This document shows, one piece after another, positions 27,930 to 39,516 of a stretch of DNA of 64,000 nucleotides. Location: contig JAJFZO010000049.1 of assembly GCA_021397835.1 (NCBI GenBank), positions 3,291,001 to 3,355,000 of the forward strand, given 5' to 3'. Below the pieces are notes generated by a model. It had not been told where the DNA came from. It searched no databases and saw nothing but the letters and a program-made list of their open reading frames with translations. This DNA is from Moringa oleifera (lineage: Eukaryota; Streptophyta; Magnoliopsida; Brassicales; Moringaceae). Both the position numbers and the translations under genes were made by a program. The number at the start of each line of letters is the position of its first letter. Position 1 is the stretch's first letter.

Positions 27930-30771
27930 TTTAACACAAATCTCTACTAAATCAGACAATAAAAATCAAATTAACAAAAACCAAGAAGCCAAATCTTTTG
28001 TGGAGCGAAAGGATAACGATCACCGGGCCAGAGGAAAAAGAGGAGAGGAAAGAACCGCATGCGCACTCCGGATTTGTGAGAGGCGTCATCTGGCCGTTGA
28101 AGGTGTCGCGTAAGTATCATGGACCATATTCTAGATTTTGACACGTGCAGATAAGACAGGGCTGTGTAAATAATGGGAGGGAAACTCAGGCGTGGTTGAC
28201 TTGTATTCTCAAAAACAGGTTTTTTTAATAAAATTATTTTATAAAAATTGATTCTAAAAACATTTTTGTATTTTTACTTTAAAACAAAAATAAAATATTT
28301 TTATTAATAATGTTATTATCAAAAAAATCTAACATACAAAAATAATTTTTTAAAAAACTTAAAATGCAATTTTTAATTTCATTGAATTTTTATTTTTATT
28401 TATATTATAAAGTATTATTTTATTTTAAAATTTATAAATGAAATTAAAAACTAACAAAACCCCCAAAACACACTTGAATTAAGAAGTTGGTAATTGTTGA
28501 TTGATGATTATATTATATTATTTGTCATTATGTTAATGGGTGACACAAAATTTATTATTTATCTTTCTTAAAATATGTTTGATTTATTATATTTTTAATA
28601 TCTTACTATTAATTATTTTAAATAATATTTAAAATAAAATTATTTTAAACTCTAAATTTTATTTTTTAATCTACAGATTTTAATAATTTTATAAATACAT
28701 AAATAAATTTAAAATAAATATAATTTAAAATCTTAAATTTTATATTCTCTCAAATCAAACCTTAATTTTTAAAATATATTTAAATAAATTTAAATATATT
28801 AATTTTATTAAAATTAAATTTTAATTAATAATAATTATAAAAAATAATAATATTTTTATTGTTAAAATAATTAAACTACACAAATAAATTTAACATGTTA
28901 TTTCAATTTTATTTTTTAAATTTTATTTTTTATTTAATCAATTATTTTTTAAATTTTTTTTAAAATTTTAATAATATATATTTTTTAAAATATTTTTAAT
29001 ATTCAAAAAATTTAAAATTTTTTATGATGATAACGGAAATATTTTTATACATATATAAAAAATTATAAATCAAAACAAAACAAAACAAGCTGTCTGATCA
29101 CTAAGATGTCCACCAATAATCCGGTTAATGTCTGGGGAACATGGAATTTAAAAAATCCAACCACCCTAATGAAAGATCAGGCAGAGCATAAAGCTCCCAA
29201 GGAAATGCTGCTGCTTCTGTCCACTCTGTTTGGACTTCAATTTTAACCAGAAACTTGAATCTCTGATGGATCATTCCCAATGGAATCATTCATCATGATT
29301 TACTTGAATACTTTTCAATTAACGGAAGACAAGCAATCTCCATGAGAAGCCTGATTTGGGTTTCAAATGCAGCATAGTTCCAAGCCTGGTTATACAAATC
29401 CAAAATGCCCAATCTCTCTCTCTCTCCCCGAAGGATAAAGGACACCAGATTAAGAGAAAGGTGGGATCCACATGAGATGCCATCGGATTCGGCTGAGATC
29501 TCTATCTGACATCAAGTGGGTACTTGAATGTAGCACCTTTAATTGGGAACAGAGCTCAATTATTTCTCTTCCACATAAAGAACATTCTACCAAGCCTATT
29601 AGCACGTTATGCAGCAAATGACATGACACTACAACTAAACCAGCCTCGGCCTAACGCTCTTGTCCTCATTGATCATTCACTAACTTGTGAATGTTGGGTT
29701 CCAAAGAAGCCGAGCAGGGGCAAAGGGACCTGGGGTCCCATTTAGCACAAATGGGATCATCATTCATCGCAAAACACCCAGCAGAGCAATCAATACTTGC
29801 AAACAGAAGATGGAGGGTAGGAAAGGACCAAAAAGGCCACCTACAAGGCCTTTCATGGTTGGGTAGGATTACACACCTGACATAACAATAGTGCTCCCAT
29901 GTGGACCTAAACAGGCTATGAAATCCAAAACTACTATGGATAACCCTGAGACGTTTACAGCTCACCTAACCGGAACACGCCCATGTGGGTCAAGTAATAA
30001 ACGATTGAAGGGGCCTGGGTTACTAGATATTATCACAATATGACACAGGTAAGAGATGATGACCCTAAAGGCAGGGCTAAAACTTCGAGTCCATAATCAA
30101 ATGTAATGTAGAATCGAAAGCATGGGGAAAAGAACACATGGGCTGTGGACGAGGGAGTGATTGCGAGCTTGGGTCCACATAGGGATACAGCCCCCAATTA
30201 TATGCACCCAAAAGCCAACCACAACCACATCAAAAGAAGAATACAAACTCTCTATAGCTGCACCAAGAAAGCTAATGCAGCTAACAGTAAAAACAAATTA
30301 TTGCACGGCAGCCACAGCAAAAGATTATTATTGAAACGACAAGTTCTTACTTAGATTCCATACAAGCTTACAAGCAAGCTCGACTTCTAACCGGTAAGGA
30401 TGACAAAAATACCTGTGGCTATTAATGGATCACGGCGGCTGTAGAGATTCTATAAATTTAATCAGTAGCAGCACCAGGAATGAACTAACTAGTTCTAGTA
30501 TGAAAAGGCTTAGCTCACAAGGTCTATGGGAGATCATATAGGCCTTTAATAATTTCCTGGAGTTCACCACCCAATGAAGCAGCAGACACCGCATTAATGG
30601 TGGAACTAAAAATGGCTTCACTTAGCTCTCCAACTATACAAGTTACAGAATCATGAAGGGGATCATAAAATACAACAGATACAAATACTAGTATTTATGT
30701 CATTATTTAACATAATTTAACATCCCATAGTACAAAATCTATACACAAAAATATATCTAAGAATTTCTCGC
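27930..30771. other. intergenic region, AT-rich transposon-like tract and DUF1645 3' side
   Basis: 27930-28200 is the upstream region of the minus-strand unknown gene. 28200-29070 is a very AT-rich tract with no ORFs, partly similar to 12540-12700 and 2150-2260, probably decayed repeat DNA. 29070-30770 is unremarkable sequence downstream of the DUF1645 gene. The ORFs at 29524-29965 overlap on opposite strands and are unsupported. A short CT repeat occurs near 29415. Confidence 0.5.
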
Positions 30772-32019
30772 CTACCTGGACGAGACTGGATTCAAGCTCC
30801 TTGCCAGTCCATTGAGTGCACCGTAGCCTTTTGAACTGAACCCTAAGCACCCGAAGAGTCCCTGTCTGTACGGCAAGAAAGTCCTCTTCTTCATCTCCTC
30901 TGCCTGGGCCCTATTCGCCGTGTAGTGCATCTCGTGCGGAGAAGGAGGCACGCGACGCTTCGCTATGCCATTTGCTGGTTTCCCCATTGGCTTTTTGCTG
31001 GAAACTTGTTTTCTCTCCTTCTGCTTCTGTTTCTGCCTCTGCTTTTGCGTTTCTGAAGTATTGCTATTACTACTATTAGCAGAGGAAGGAGGTGGCTTGT
31101 CCTCCTTGGAGATAGTCAAAGAAGGTGAAAAGAGTTTCCTCTCTTTTGAAGGAGAGAAAGATATGGATGACCAGAACTTTTCTTTTCCATTTCCTCTCCC
31201 TTCGCTCTTGCTTCTATACAAAAGATCCTTAAGGAATATCCATTTCTTCGAATTTCTACCGGAAGATGAGGATCGTGACGACGAAGCAGAACCGCAGGGC
31301 GTCGTCGTTTCACTCGACGGAGTCGTTTCGCTCTGTTTCCTCTCGTCACAATCTTCCAACTCCAACGCGCGTTCAGTGACTTCTCGCTCTTTGTTGCAGT
31401 CCTCTTCATGCCACTGGAACTCTGTGTTTCGAAGCGGTGACAGAGATCTGGCCTTTCTATGGAGAGATCGGCTTCGTAGCTTTAGATCTCTCCCTCGCTT
31501 CACTGGCTTATTGCTCTGCTTCAACTCTTCGTCGCTTTTGTCTTCGTTTTCGTCTTCCTCGCCGTCAAGATCTATCAATGGAGCCAAGATCTGAGGTCTC
31601 TGCAAATGAGAGGATAGCTTCATAGGCCTAATCTGGCCGTTCAAAAAAAGCTCATCCGCCGAGCTCATGGATCCAACGGCCACGGAGCTGCTGCTCGAGA
31701 ACCGAGACGAAAACTCGAACTCGAACGACGAGTCGGTGTGCTGAGAGGACAAGTACCCGCCCGGCGCCGGGGAGGAGCACCTGGCGGACGGAGCTGACGA
31801 TAGCACGAAGTGCATGGGGCTCGCTGGAGCACTAAAGAAGTAGCCACTGGTAGGACCACGCCCAGGGCTCGAAGGTGCACTGACGTAAGGAGTAGAACAG
31901 GTAGAGTCAAGGTCTTCACTGAAACGCTGCGTTTCGGTGGGGTCGCAAGAGTCTTCGTCCCCATTGGAGAGGGAATGAGAGAGATCAGGGTCGCCATTGT
32001 TAGGGCTTTGGAGGACCAT
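30772..32019 (-). CDS. DUF1645 family protein
   Basis: A single intronless ORF encodes 415 residues from the chosen Met (VLQSPNNGDPDLSHSLSNGD follows). The frame stays open 30 codons further upstream, but that part shows no conserved features. The N-terminal third is Ser/Pro-rich (APSSPGRGPTSGYFFSAPAS, then PMHFVLSSAPSA), followed by an acidic DLDGEEDENEDKSDEE patch and basic, Ser-rich stretches. KKWIFLKDLLYRSKSEGR is a typical DUF1645 block. The hallmark C-terminal block has HYTANRAQ at 365-372, then FLPYRQGLFGCLGF. The biochemical role of the family is unknown. A rice member (SGL) affects grain size and stress tolerance. The basic patches suggest a nuclear location. An antisense ORF of 209 codons across it is a shadow. 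Confidence 0.9.
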   Translation of the reverse strand: MVLQSPNNGDPDLSHSLSNGDEDSCDPTETQRFSEDLDSTCSTPYVSAPSSPGRGPTSGYFFSAPASPMHFVLSSAPSARCSSPAPGGYLSSQHTDSSFEFEFSSRFSSSSSVAVGSMSSADELFLNGQIRPMKLSSHLQRPQILAPLIDLDGEEDENEDKSDEELKQSNKPVKRGRDLKLRSRSLHRKARSLSPLRNTEFQWHEEDCNKEREVTERALELEDCDERKQSETTPSSETTTPCGSASSSRSSSSGRNSKKWIFLKDLLYRSKSEGRGNGKEKFWSSISFSPSKERKLFSPSLTISKEDKPPPSSANSSNSNTSETQKQRQKQKQKERKQVSSKKPMGKPANGIAKRRVPPSPHEMHYTANRAQAEEMKKRTFLPYRQGLFGCLGFSSKGYGALNGLARSLNPVSSR

Positions 32020-33102
32020 TATGAGCAAATGAGAGAGAGACAGTAAGAAGCAGGAACGGGGATAGTTGTTGGTGACTGATAGCACCGAGTTCTCTTGTTC
32101 GGCACGCAATTATTGTGCAGAGTGAGCGCTCTGAGCGAGGAGAATGCGTATATGCACCATAAATGGGTTTCTGAGCTCTCTCTCTCTCTCTCAGGCGGTT
32201 AGGCTCCCTTTGTTGCTTGTGCTTTGAAATAATTTGCATTCACTAATGTTTGTTTTTATAACGTCGACATGGGTTTGTCCTGTTTTGGATCTTCCTTTGT
32301 CAATGCAATTACTGGATTGCCCTCGTCGGGGTGCTATTGATTCGCCTCAATGCCCCCGGCCTTCTCATAGTTACTGCCATTCGCATTGAGAAGAGGCGGT
32401 AAAAAAAACGGAGGAGAATGGGAGGGGCATTTGGGGAAATTTGAAAAGGGTTGTGGGGCCAGATGAATCGTCGTCGTCTGGTTCATTGCATGTGATGTCA
32501 GCGGCGAGTCAGAAACCAGACTCATAAAACACTCCTTTTGAGTCAACACGTGGCGGCACGTGCCTGATTCGACTCCCCATAACCTGTTTTATTTTTTATT
32601 TATATTATTAATATCATTATTTTAATTCCTCCTCACCGTCCCATGTCACCGCGCCTATCCCTCCTCCAAATGGCTTCTATGCCCCCAATTGTTCTTTCCA
32701 GTGAGATTCTACTTCAAATCAGTTCGAAATCCATTTAATGTTCAATTCTAATCGATTTAAATATTTTAATTTTTAATTTTTTAAAATATTAATTAAATAA
32801 TTATTAATGAAAATATATTTTAATAAAAATAATTTGACATTTAATTTTTTATTGTAAAGCAGATATTGTTAAGTAAGTAACTAAATGGGAGATCCTAAGT
32901 GGACACTCTGAAAACTCTGGTGAAGAAGGGGAATTTCTTTGGCTTTTTTTCTAAGCAAAAAGAAAATAGAGGGGGAAATCTTAGTCAAAGCAGGTAAGCC
33001 CTAATTTGCACTCTATTCATTCCCGCCCGGCTGTTCTTGGTCCTTACCGAGTGACTCCCGTGAAGTCGAGACCTCCCTGAATTCTCTCTCTCTGCCCCTG
33101 CC
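32020..33102. other. divergent promoter region DUF1645 / PUR5
   Basis: About 1.1 kb separates two start codons facing away from each other. It includes a CT repeat near 32175, two G-boxes (32547-32562), an AT-rich core (32740-32880) and a pyrimidine-rich PUR5 leader. Confidence 0.6.
32547..32562. promoter_or_regulatory. pair of G-boxes (CACGTG) with 10-bp spacing
   Basis: CACGTG occurs at 32547-32552, in the ABRE-like context ACACGTGGC, and again at 32557-32562 in the context GCACGTGCC. The start-to-start distance is 10 bp, about one helical turn. Such elements bind bZIP or bHLH factors. Confidence 0.6.
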
Positions 33103-36100
33103 ATGACTACCAGCTTCGCAAACGCAGAGCTGTCTCGCTGCTTTGCAGCTTCCATCGGTTCATTGCGAAAAGCCAAAGCCAACGCCACCGATCAACATCC
33201 ACCGAGATATGCCGCATTCTTTAAGAGGTGTCCGTTGCTATCTGCACAATCTGTCCAAGCATTAATACCGAGAAGGACCGCTACCAATGGCCGCGTGTTT
33301 TCGATGTCTAAGAGCGATTCTGGACTCACCTATAAAGATGCAGGTGTGGATATCGATGCAGGGTCCGAGCTTGTTCGGAGGATTGCCAAGATGGCTCCGG
33401 GGATTGGTGGCTTTGGAGGTCTTTTCCCCCTGGGTATGTTTACTAAATTTATTATTGAATTTAACGGAATGGTAGATTTTTCTATCATTTCAGTTGTAAT
33501 CATGGCTTGGTATTTATTTTTTTAGATATAAGCACTTTTGAGTATCATTCTATCGGCTCTTTTTGGTCCACATGCCAGAAAATTTTGACATGAGGGTTCT
33601 CACAAGGTTATAGGTTTACTTCAATATGTCTCCCAAGTACGAGAAGCCCATATGTAGTAATGGCTGTATTTGGTGACATGTTTTGTGTTAGGCTTTGTTG
33701 TATTTAACATCTGCAGCCCTTTTATTTGTTCCAAGAGTTAGTCTTCATCTTCATATGTTTTTGGAGGATTGGGTTTTTCAAATAACCTTGTTTGTATGTG
33801 CTAAAATGCAAATGATATAGAATCGAAAGTACAGAATTCTTTTGAGTTTTTTACCATGCAGTGTTGGGCTGTAACAGGCTCCCCCATTTGATATTATCTG
33901 AAGAAGGAGATTAGAAATTTTTTCCAAATTCAAAATCCTTTTTCATTTGTTAAGAAAGAGACAGAGAGATGTTTATCTAAATGGGAGTATGAAAGTTTTT
34001 TATTCAATCATTGCCATTGCAAATGCAGGTTCACTGTGTGTTTTTATGTTTGAAGAACAAAAATTATATGTTTATTGTCTCATAAGTTCATAACTCTCTC
34101 TACTCTTTCGTTGATCATATCCTCAGCAAAGATAATGACCAATGGTAAGTTATATGCTGGTATCAGGATTGTTCTCCTAACATCTTAGAGTCCCCAAACG
34201 TAACTGTCATTACTTTTCTTTTCAAGCATCAAAATCATTAATGCTAGTTGATGTAGGCCATATGATTAATAGAGAGAAAAGGAGACAGGGAAGATAGGGA
34301 AGAAAAGTGGAGGACGGAAGGGAAGAATTGCAAGAACACAGGCAGAATAGGAGGTAAAAGAGAGGAGAAGGCAGGGAAGATACTGAATTCGATAATTGTA
34401 ATTGCTACAACCTATCACAAGCTTTGTTAGAGATCTGTATTGACAGTGGATCTTACACACTTACAAAGAGAAATTAAATTTCTGATTTCATGACTCTAAA
34501 CTCTTAGAATGTTGTTTCTTAATTATCAATAATAATGAATTAGTAAAAGATTCATCATAATCCATAAATCACTCATGTAAAATCCAAGAATTCCAAGTTT
34601 AATTTTTGTTCCCTTGCATCTTAAGGTCTGTGTCATGGGAGGGAGACTATGTTAATGTTACATACTTTGCATTGTTTGGTCCTCAACTATCGGGCTTTCT
34701 GATTTCTGTTGGTTTCTTGATCAACTTCTCATGACATGAACAGGTGATTCATACCTTGTTGCTGGCACTGATGGTGTGGGAACTAAACTTAAGCTAGCTT
34801 TTGAAACTGGAATTCATGATACCATTGGGATTGATTTGGTAAAATCTTGACATGATGCTTCTGACATCTTTCTCAGTAATTGGCTTCCTAATACTTTTCC
34901 ATCTCAGGTTGCAATGAGTGTTAACGACATTGTTACTTCTGGAGCAAAGCCATTATTTTTCCTTGATTACTTTGCCACAAGCTACCTTGATGTAGATCTT
35001 GCCGAAAAGGTATAGATGGTTTTGGATAATCTTGAATGAGGTGTAATCAAAGGATTATTCCTCAATAGAAAGTTTGCTTATTCATTTGTTCTTTCTTCTT
35101 GTTTAGGTAATCAAAGGAATTGTTGATGGTTGTCAACAATCAGACTGTGCTCTTCTTGGGGGAGAGGTGTGTAAATCTTACATTTATTGGGTGTTGATGA
35201 TGTTTCTGAACTGACATTATTAAGTACTGATTATGAGGAATAAGAGAAAATTTGGTATGGGGAACTCTTCAACCTTCTAGCGAAGAAATTATACTAGCCC
35301 TGTGATGCTGGAAGGATGCAACTAAATTTAATTATTTACAATCAAAACCATTTTTTTTTTTTTGAGTGAACGAAGCCCACACAAGAATTCGATTAATGCT
35401 CATTTGCTCGTTCATTTTGGTGGCTAACTCATAGGAGTGCGACAAGTACCGGACATTGGAATTATTTTGACATGTGGCATGTTTTGTCACGTCTGTGTAG
35501 ATTGTAGATGGTTTACTTTATTTGAACTTTTTTTTTTATATCAGAAACAAGTTATATTTGTATATATTAGCTATAAATAGCACCCGGGGGGTTGTTCCCT
35601 ATGTCCATGTATATTAATTTTTCAAGAGGTCAGGATTTTCATAAACTCTACAAAATCCCTCTCATTTACAAAATAATCTCCTGAAACCCATTTCAAAACA
35701 TGAATCCATCTATCCCTAATTTCCATGAGCTTTATATTAAGTTCTTTGCATAGAATGAGAGGGATGTGGCCGACCATACAAAGATGAAACCTTCTTGTTG
35801 TTGTTTTCTGAGTTAGACAAGATATACTTGCTGCATAAGGTGCAGTAAAATTTCACATTTGAAATTAGTTAGGCTGTATATTATTTATTTATTTTTCATG
35901 CAACTAGTACTATATTAGTATTTTATTTCGTAGGTTATGCTCAATAGATCATGTATGCCTTTCAGACTGCAGAGATGCCAGATTTTTATGCAGATGGTGA
36001 GTATGATCTCAGTGGTTTCGCAGTTGGCATTGTAAAGAAGGATTCAGTTATTGATGGAAAAAACATTGAGGCTGGAGATGTCGTTATTGGCCTGCCATCC

Positions 36101-36987
36101 AGTGGAGTCCATTCCAATGGTTTTTCTCTTGTCAGAAGGTTGGCAGTTAGTATCCTAGTGTTTACATTTTCTTCATTCACCTAGATTAAACAAGGTCATT
36201 CAATACTTTAAAGAGTATTTGCAATAACATTTTTTCAGACAGCACCGGCATGTGTCAAAATCCTTTATGTACCTACTTATGGATATTTGTAGGGTGTTGG
36301 CTCAGAGTGGCCTTACTCTGAGGGATGAACTCCCCGGTGAAGCCCTAACTCTAGGTGAAGCTTTGATGGCCCCCACTGTTATATATGTTAAGCAGGTAAG
36401 GTCAACCTATGTTTCATGTTAGTATATGCGTGGATTTTACTACTTAATCTAAAACCTGTTCTCTTTTGGTGGAAAGGTGCTTGACTTGATTAGCAAGGGA
36501 GGTGTGAAGGGAATAGCCCACATCACTGGTGGTGGCTTTACGGATAACATTCCTCGTGTTTTCCCTGAAGGCCTTGGTGCTGTCATCTATGGGGACTCTT
36601 GGGAAGTTCCTGCCGTCTTCAAATGGATCCAACAGGTGATAAAGCTTTTCCTAAGCATACTTCTGAATTCTGGGATTGGTTAAAATGATTTTTCAAGAAA
36701 TTATGTTTGCAACTTATACTCTCATGCACTTATTTTTCCTTTCGTTGTACATCCTTTTATTTTGCCTTTTTACTAATATGTCCTGTTCTGTTCATTCCCT
36801 GCCACCATCAACTTAGGCTGGAAGGATAGAAGATGCTGAGATGAGACGGACTTTTAATATGGGCATTGGGATGGTTCTCGTTATGACTCAGGAAGCTGCC
36901 AACAGAATACTTGAGGAGAGGCATGGAGCCTGCATAGCCTACCATATCGGTGAGGTTGTAAGCGGTGAAGGAGTTCGCTATCGCTAG
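33103..36987 (+). CDS. PUR5: phosphoribosylformylglycinamidine cyclo-ligase (AIR synthetase), organellar
   Basis: Eight exons join in frame: 33103-33433, 34744-34838, 34908-35009, 35107-35166, 35966-36138, 36293-36395, 36477-36635 and 36817-36987. The product has 397 residues. The first roughly 65 residues are basic and Ser/Ala-rich, a plastid (possibly dual plastid/mitochondrial) transit peptide. The mature part is a complete Pur[28 protein letters not shown], the nucleotide-loop [59 protein letters not shown] and [13 protein letters not shown]. The enzyme closes FGAM to aminoimidazole ribonucleotide with ATP, step five of de novo purine synthesis. Intron 1 is 1.3 kb. No key residue seems lost. 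It ends tail to tail with the minus-strand eIF4B-like gene. Identification is secure. Confidence 0.97.
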
Positions 36988-37411
36988 CACCTGTATGATA
37001 TATTTTTCTTTGTTGTCTTTTGTATGTTTGCTTCTCTCTGTTGTTGAGATGAGGTACATGGTTGCGGCTGAAGATGCAATGAAATTTATCATTGCAGTGA
37101 ACTCGAAAAGTTATCACTCTGGATCACTCTGGATTTAGTTTGGTTAATCCAAATGTGTTTTCAGATAGTTAAGCTGAGTTATGATGATTCCTTGTGCCCA
37201 CTTAATTTCAGTATCACTTTGCAGTTTCGCATTGCAGTTCTCCTTCAAGAAACATATAGAAATGGATAAACTACTCATGATTGCAAATAAATTATTCAAG
37301 ATTGAAAAAGAATGAAGATCGAAAGTTGCGAACTGAAAGGATGTGGAAAATTGAATATCCTCCCTAATCAAATAGTATTTACTTTCAAAATCAAAGGCTC
37401 CTCATCTTCCT
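36988..37411. other. short convergent intergenic region
   Basis: 424 bp between the stop codons of PUR5 (+) and the eIF4B-like gene (-). It must hold both 3' UTRs, so the two transcripts may overlap. Confidence 0.6.
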
Positions 37412-38690
37412 TCACCTTTTCATCTGGTGATACTCATGGTTTGTTGAGCTCAATTTATTTCTCTTCATGTGGTTACTACCAACATGTGCTCCATCTATCT
37501 TGGTACAAGCAGAATCATTTTCTCTGCCACGTCCCTTTTTACACCCACAGGTGTCTTCAGCCCGAGATCTGATTGCTGTACTGTCATTCAAACCTCGGAA
37601 ACCTGATTCATTGCTGCCAGAACTCTGGTTGTTCCATCTCCTTTGCCCAGTTTTAGTGACCAATGGGTTCACCGAAGATCCTGGAACCCTGTTTCTTGCA
37701 TTGACATCTTTTGTTTTCTTTGGCTTAGCTTTATTGGTAGAGTTCCCAAATGGAGCAAACTGCCTCTGCACATCGACTACTGGCTGATCATAATAGAAAT
37801 GAATGCGGCAGTTGGAGTTCAAGCTCTTCAGGTCCTCAAGCTCTCTACCTTGAGGTTCATGGCATCTATTTTCTTTTCCAGATGCTAGATGACTTTTAAT
37901 CCCAGAAGTCCGCCGTCCTTCAGCCCATCTATTCAGACTTTTAGCTTTTGCAGTCTCCAACATCCTACCTGCAATAATCTTGGGTGGATATCTGAGCGGA
38001 GGATCAAATGTCAGAGGGATCCGTTCCTCTGGAGTGAGAAGCAGCACTGTTGCTTCACCCAGGCGCCCACTCCGGGGGTTTGGTTGTATCATGTCCAAAA
38101 CTGAAGCTACAGGAGCTAGACTGCTTTCTCTGAGCAGTCTCTCATCCTGGGACTCCCGCTCCCGCCTGTAAAACATTTAGGTAGGGAATGTAATACTTAT
38201 CCAGAAAACAAGTTGGCATTAAAGACTTTGAAATCTATCGTGTTTAAGCTATCAGATCCATCACAATAGCAAGTAAGATCAGTCATCATTGCCTCCGCTC
38301 ATAGTAATTAATCCATTGGTCCAGACGTAAACGAGAATAAAACAAGTGAAGTGGGTTGATTTCTCTAACTAGACAAATGGAGATGCCAGAAGAATTCAAG
38401 ACCGAGTACCATAAATGAGAAGGTTCTTGTAGCTGGTGGTCGAGTTTTCTCCAATCGATTCCTTTCTCCTGGAGAACAACTTCCCTTGGTCTAGCGGAGC
38501 CAAAAGGATTCTCTTTCCGCTTCTGTTCCGCCTGAGCTTGAGGTGCTGCTGCGTCTTCTTGCTCCACCTCATCTGCCCATGAAAGCACAAGTGCTTCTTC
38601 TTCTTCCTCCACATCATCTGCCCACGAAAGCACGACGCCGCTCTTGCTCCGGCTTCCTCTCATCACCCCTCTCCCTTTCTCAGCCCTCAA
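37412..38690 (-). CDS. small eIF4B-like protein with duplicated LSWAD motif
   Basis: Two exons (38690-38410, 38165-37412) join in frame, the Trp codon being split by the intron, and give 344 residues. LSWADDVE at 21-28 and LSWADEVE at 36-43 form a short tandem repeat within acidic sequence. NPFGSARPRE at 61-70 and EKGIDW at 75-80 resemble the PFG-ARPRE-VL-EKG-DW motif of plant eIF4B-type translation factors. The rest is hydrophilic. It has LLLTPEERIPLTFDPPLRYP, which looks like a structured patch, and a long basic, low-complexity C-terminal half with CGCKKGRGREN. No RRM is visible, so it is not a canonical eIF4B. A role in translation or RNA binding is inferred from the motif only. The start could instead be Met10. 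Confidence 0.75.
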
Positions 38691-39516
38691 CGGCTCTTTC
38701 GCTGTTCGAAATTCAAATGGTCTCTGTTTGTGGTATTATATAGAACCTGCCAATTGTGATAAAATATTCCTTTGTCCTTCCAAGTGGGTGGGGTTGGGCA
38801 ATACCCATTTTTCATAAGAAAATTATAAATCCAATTTTTAATACTTTTTCATGTCTTGTTTTGCTGGAGAGTTCATTGTCACGAATAGTCTGATTATCAA
38901 ATCAAAAAATCAAACTTTTTGAAGAAATTAAAAGAAAATAATTGCCCACCTTTTCATTCTCTCTGTCTCACGTCCTTTGGCAGCATGTGGTGCCAAATTC
39001 AATGCTTTATAGATGAGAACATTGAGAAGCGACAACCATTGATTTTAAGGTTAGCTATTCAGAAATTCCTCTTTTAGAACTTTCTTAAAAAGCGAATTGG
39101 ATCAATACATTTTGGATCTTTCTTGTATACATAAATCTATTTATTGCTACTACAAGTAAAGGAAAGGAATTTATGTGCTTTGACTTGAAGAGATAAGGAT
39201 GGAGCCAAGCGAATGGGCAACGGCGTCGGGCCAGGGGGCTAAAGTTGCTTGTTTTATTGATACATTTAGTGATGCCCCGTGTTTAACATGGCGAGATATC
39301 CGTGGTACCTGCGGCTGGTTTAGGATTGTTAAAGCCTTCGAAAGCGACTTCACTTCACAGAAACCAAAAGCTGCGTGGTGCCTAGGCCTGTGCGTCAAAG
39401 ATTTCGCGCTCAGACATTAACGCAAACAGTTTGCCTGCATTACTAATCGATCGGTTGCTAAATAGACCACTAGTAAGAAAGTTGATAGGTATTGAAACCA
39501 GAGAGAGAGGGCGAGA
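38691..39516. other. divergent promoter region, eIF4B-like gene / CTP synthase
   Basis: 826 bp between two start codons facing away from each other. Without clear TATA boxes it looks like a bidirectional housekeeping promoter. An ATG-initiated ORF of 73 codons at 39199-39420 lies upstream of CTP synthase. It could be an upstream ORF if transcription starts before 39199, but its sequence is not recognisable. Confidence 0.45.

Noticed and set aside
30965..31594. 209-codon plus-strand ORF
   Set aside because: It is fully antisense to the DUF1645 gene, and its Ser/Leu-rich composition mirrors the acidic and Ser-rich codons of that gene.
35340..35800. Possible transposon fragment in PUR5 intron 4
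   Set aside because: The GC-rich and T-run patches look foreign to the intron, but no terminal repeats, coding remnant or target duplication can be seen.
39199..39420. 73-codon ORF upstream of CTP synthase
   Set aside because: It could be an upstream ORF but shows no conserved features. Without transcript ends it cannot be supported as a gene.
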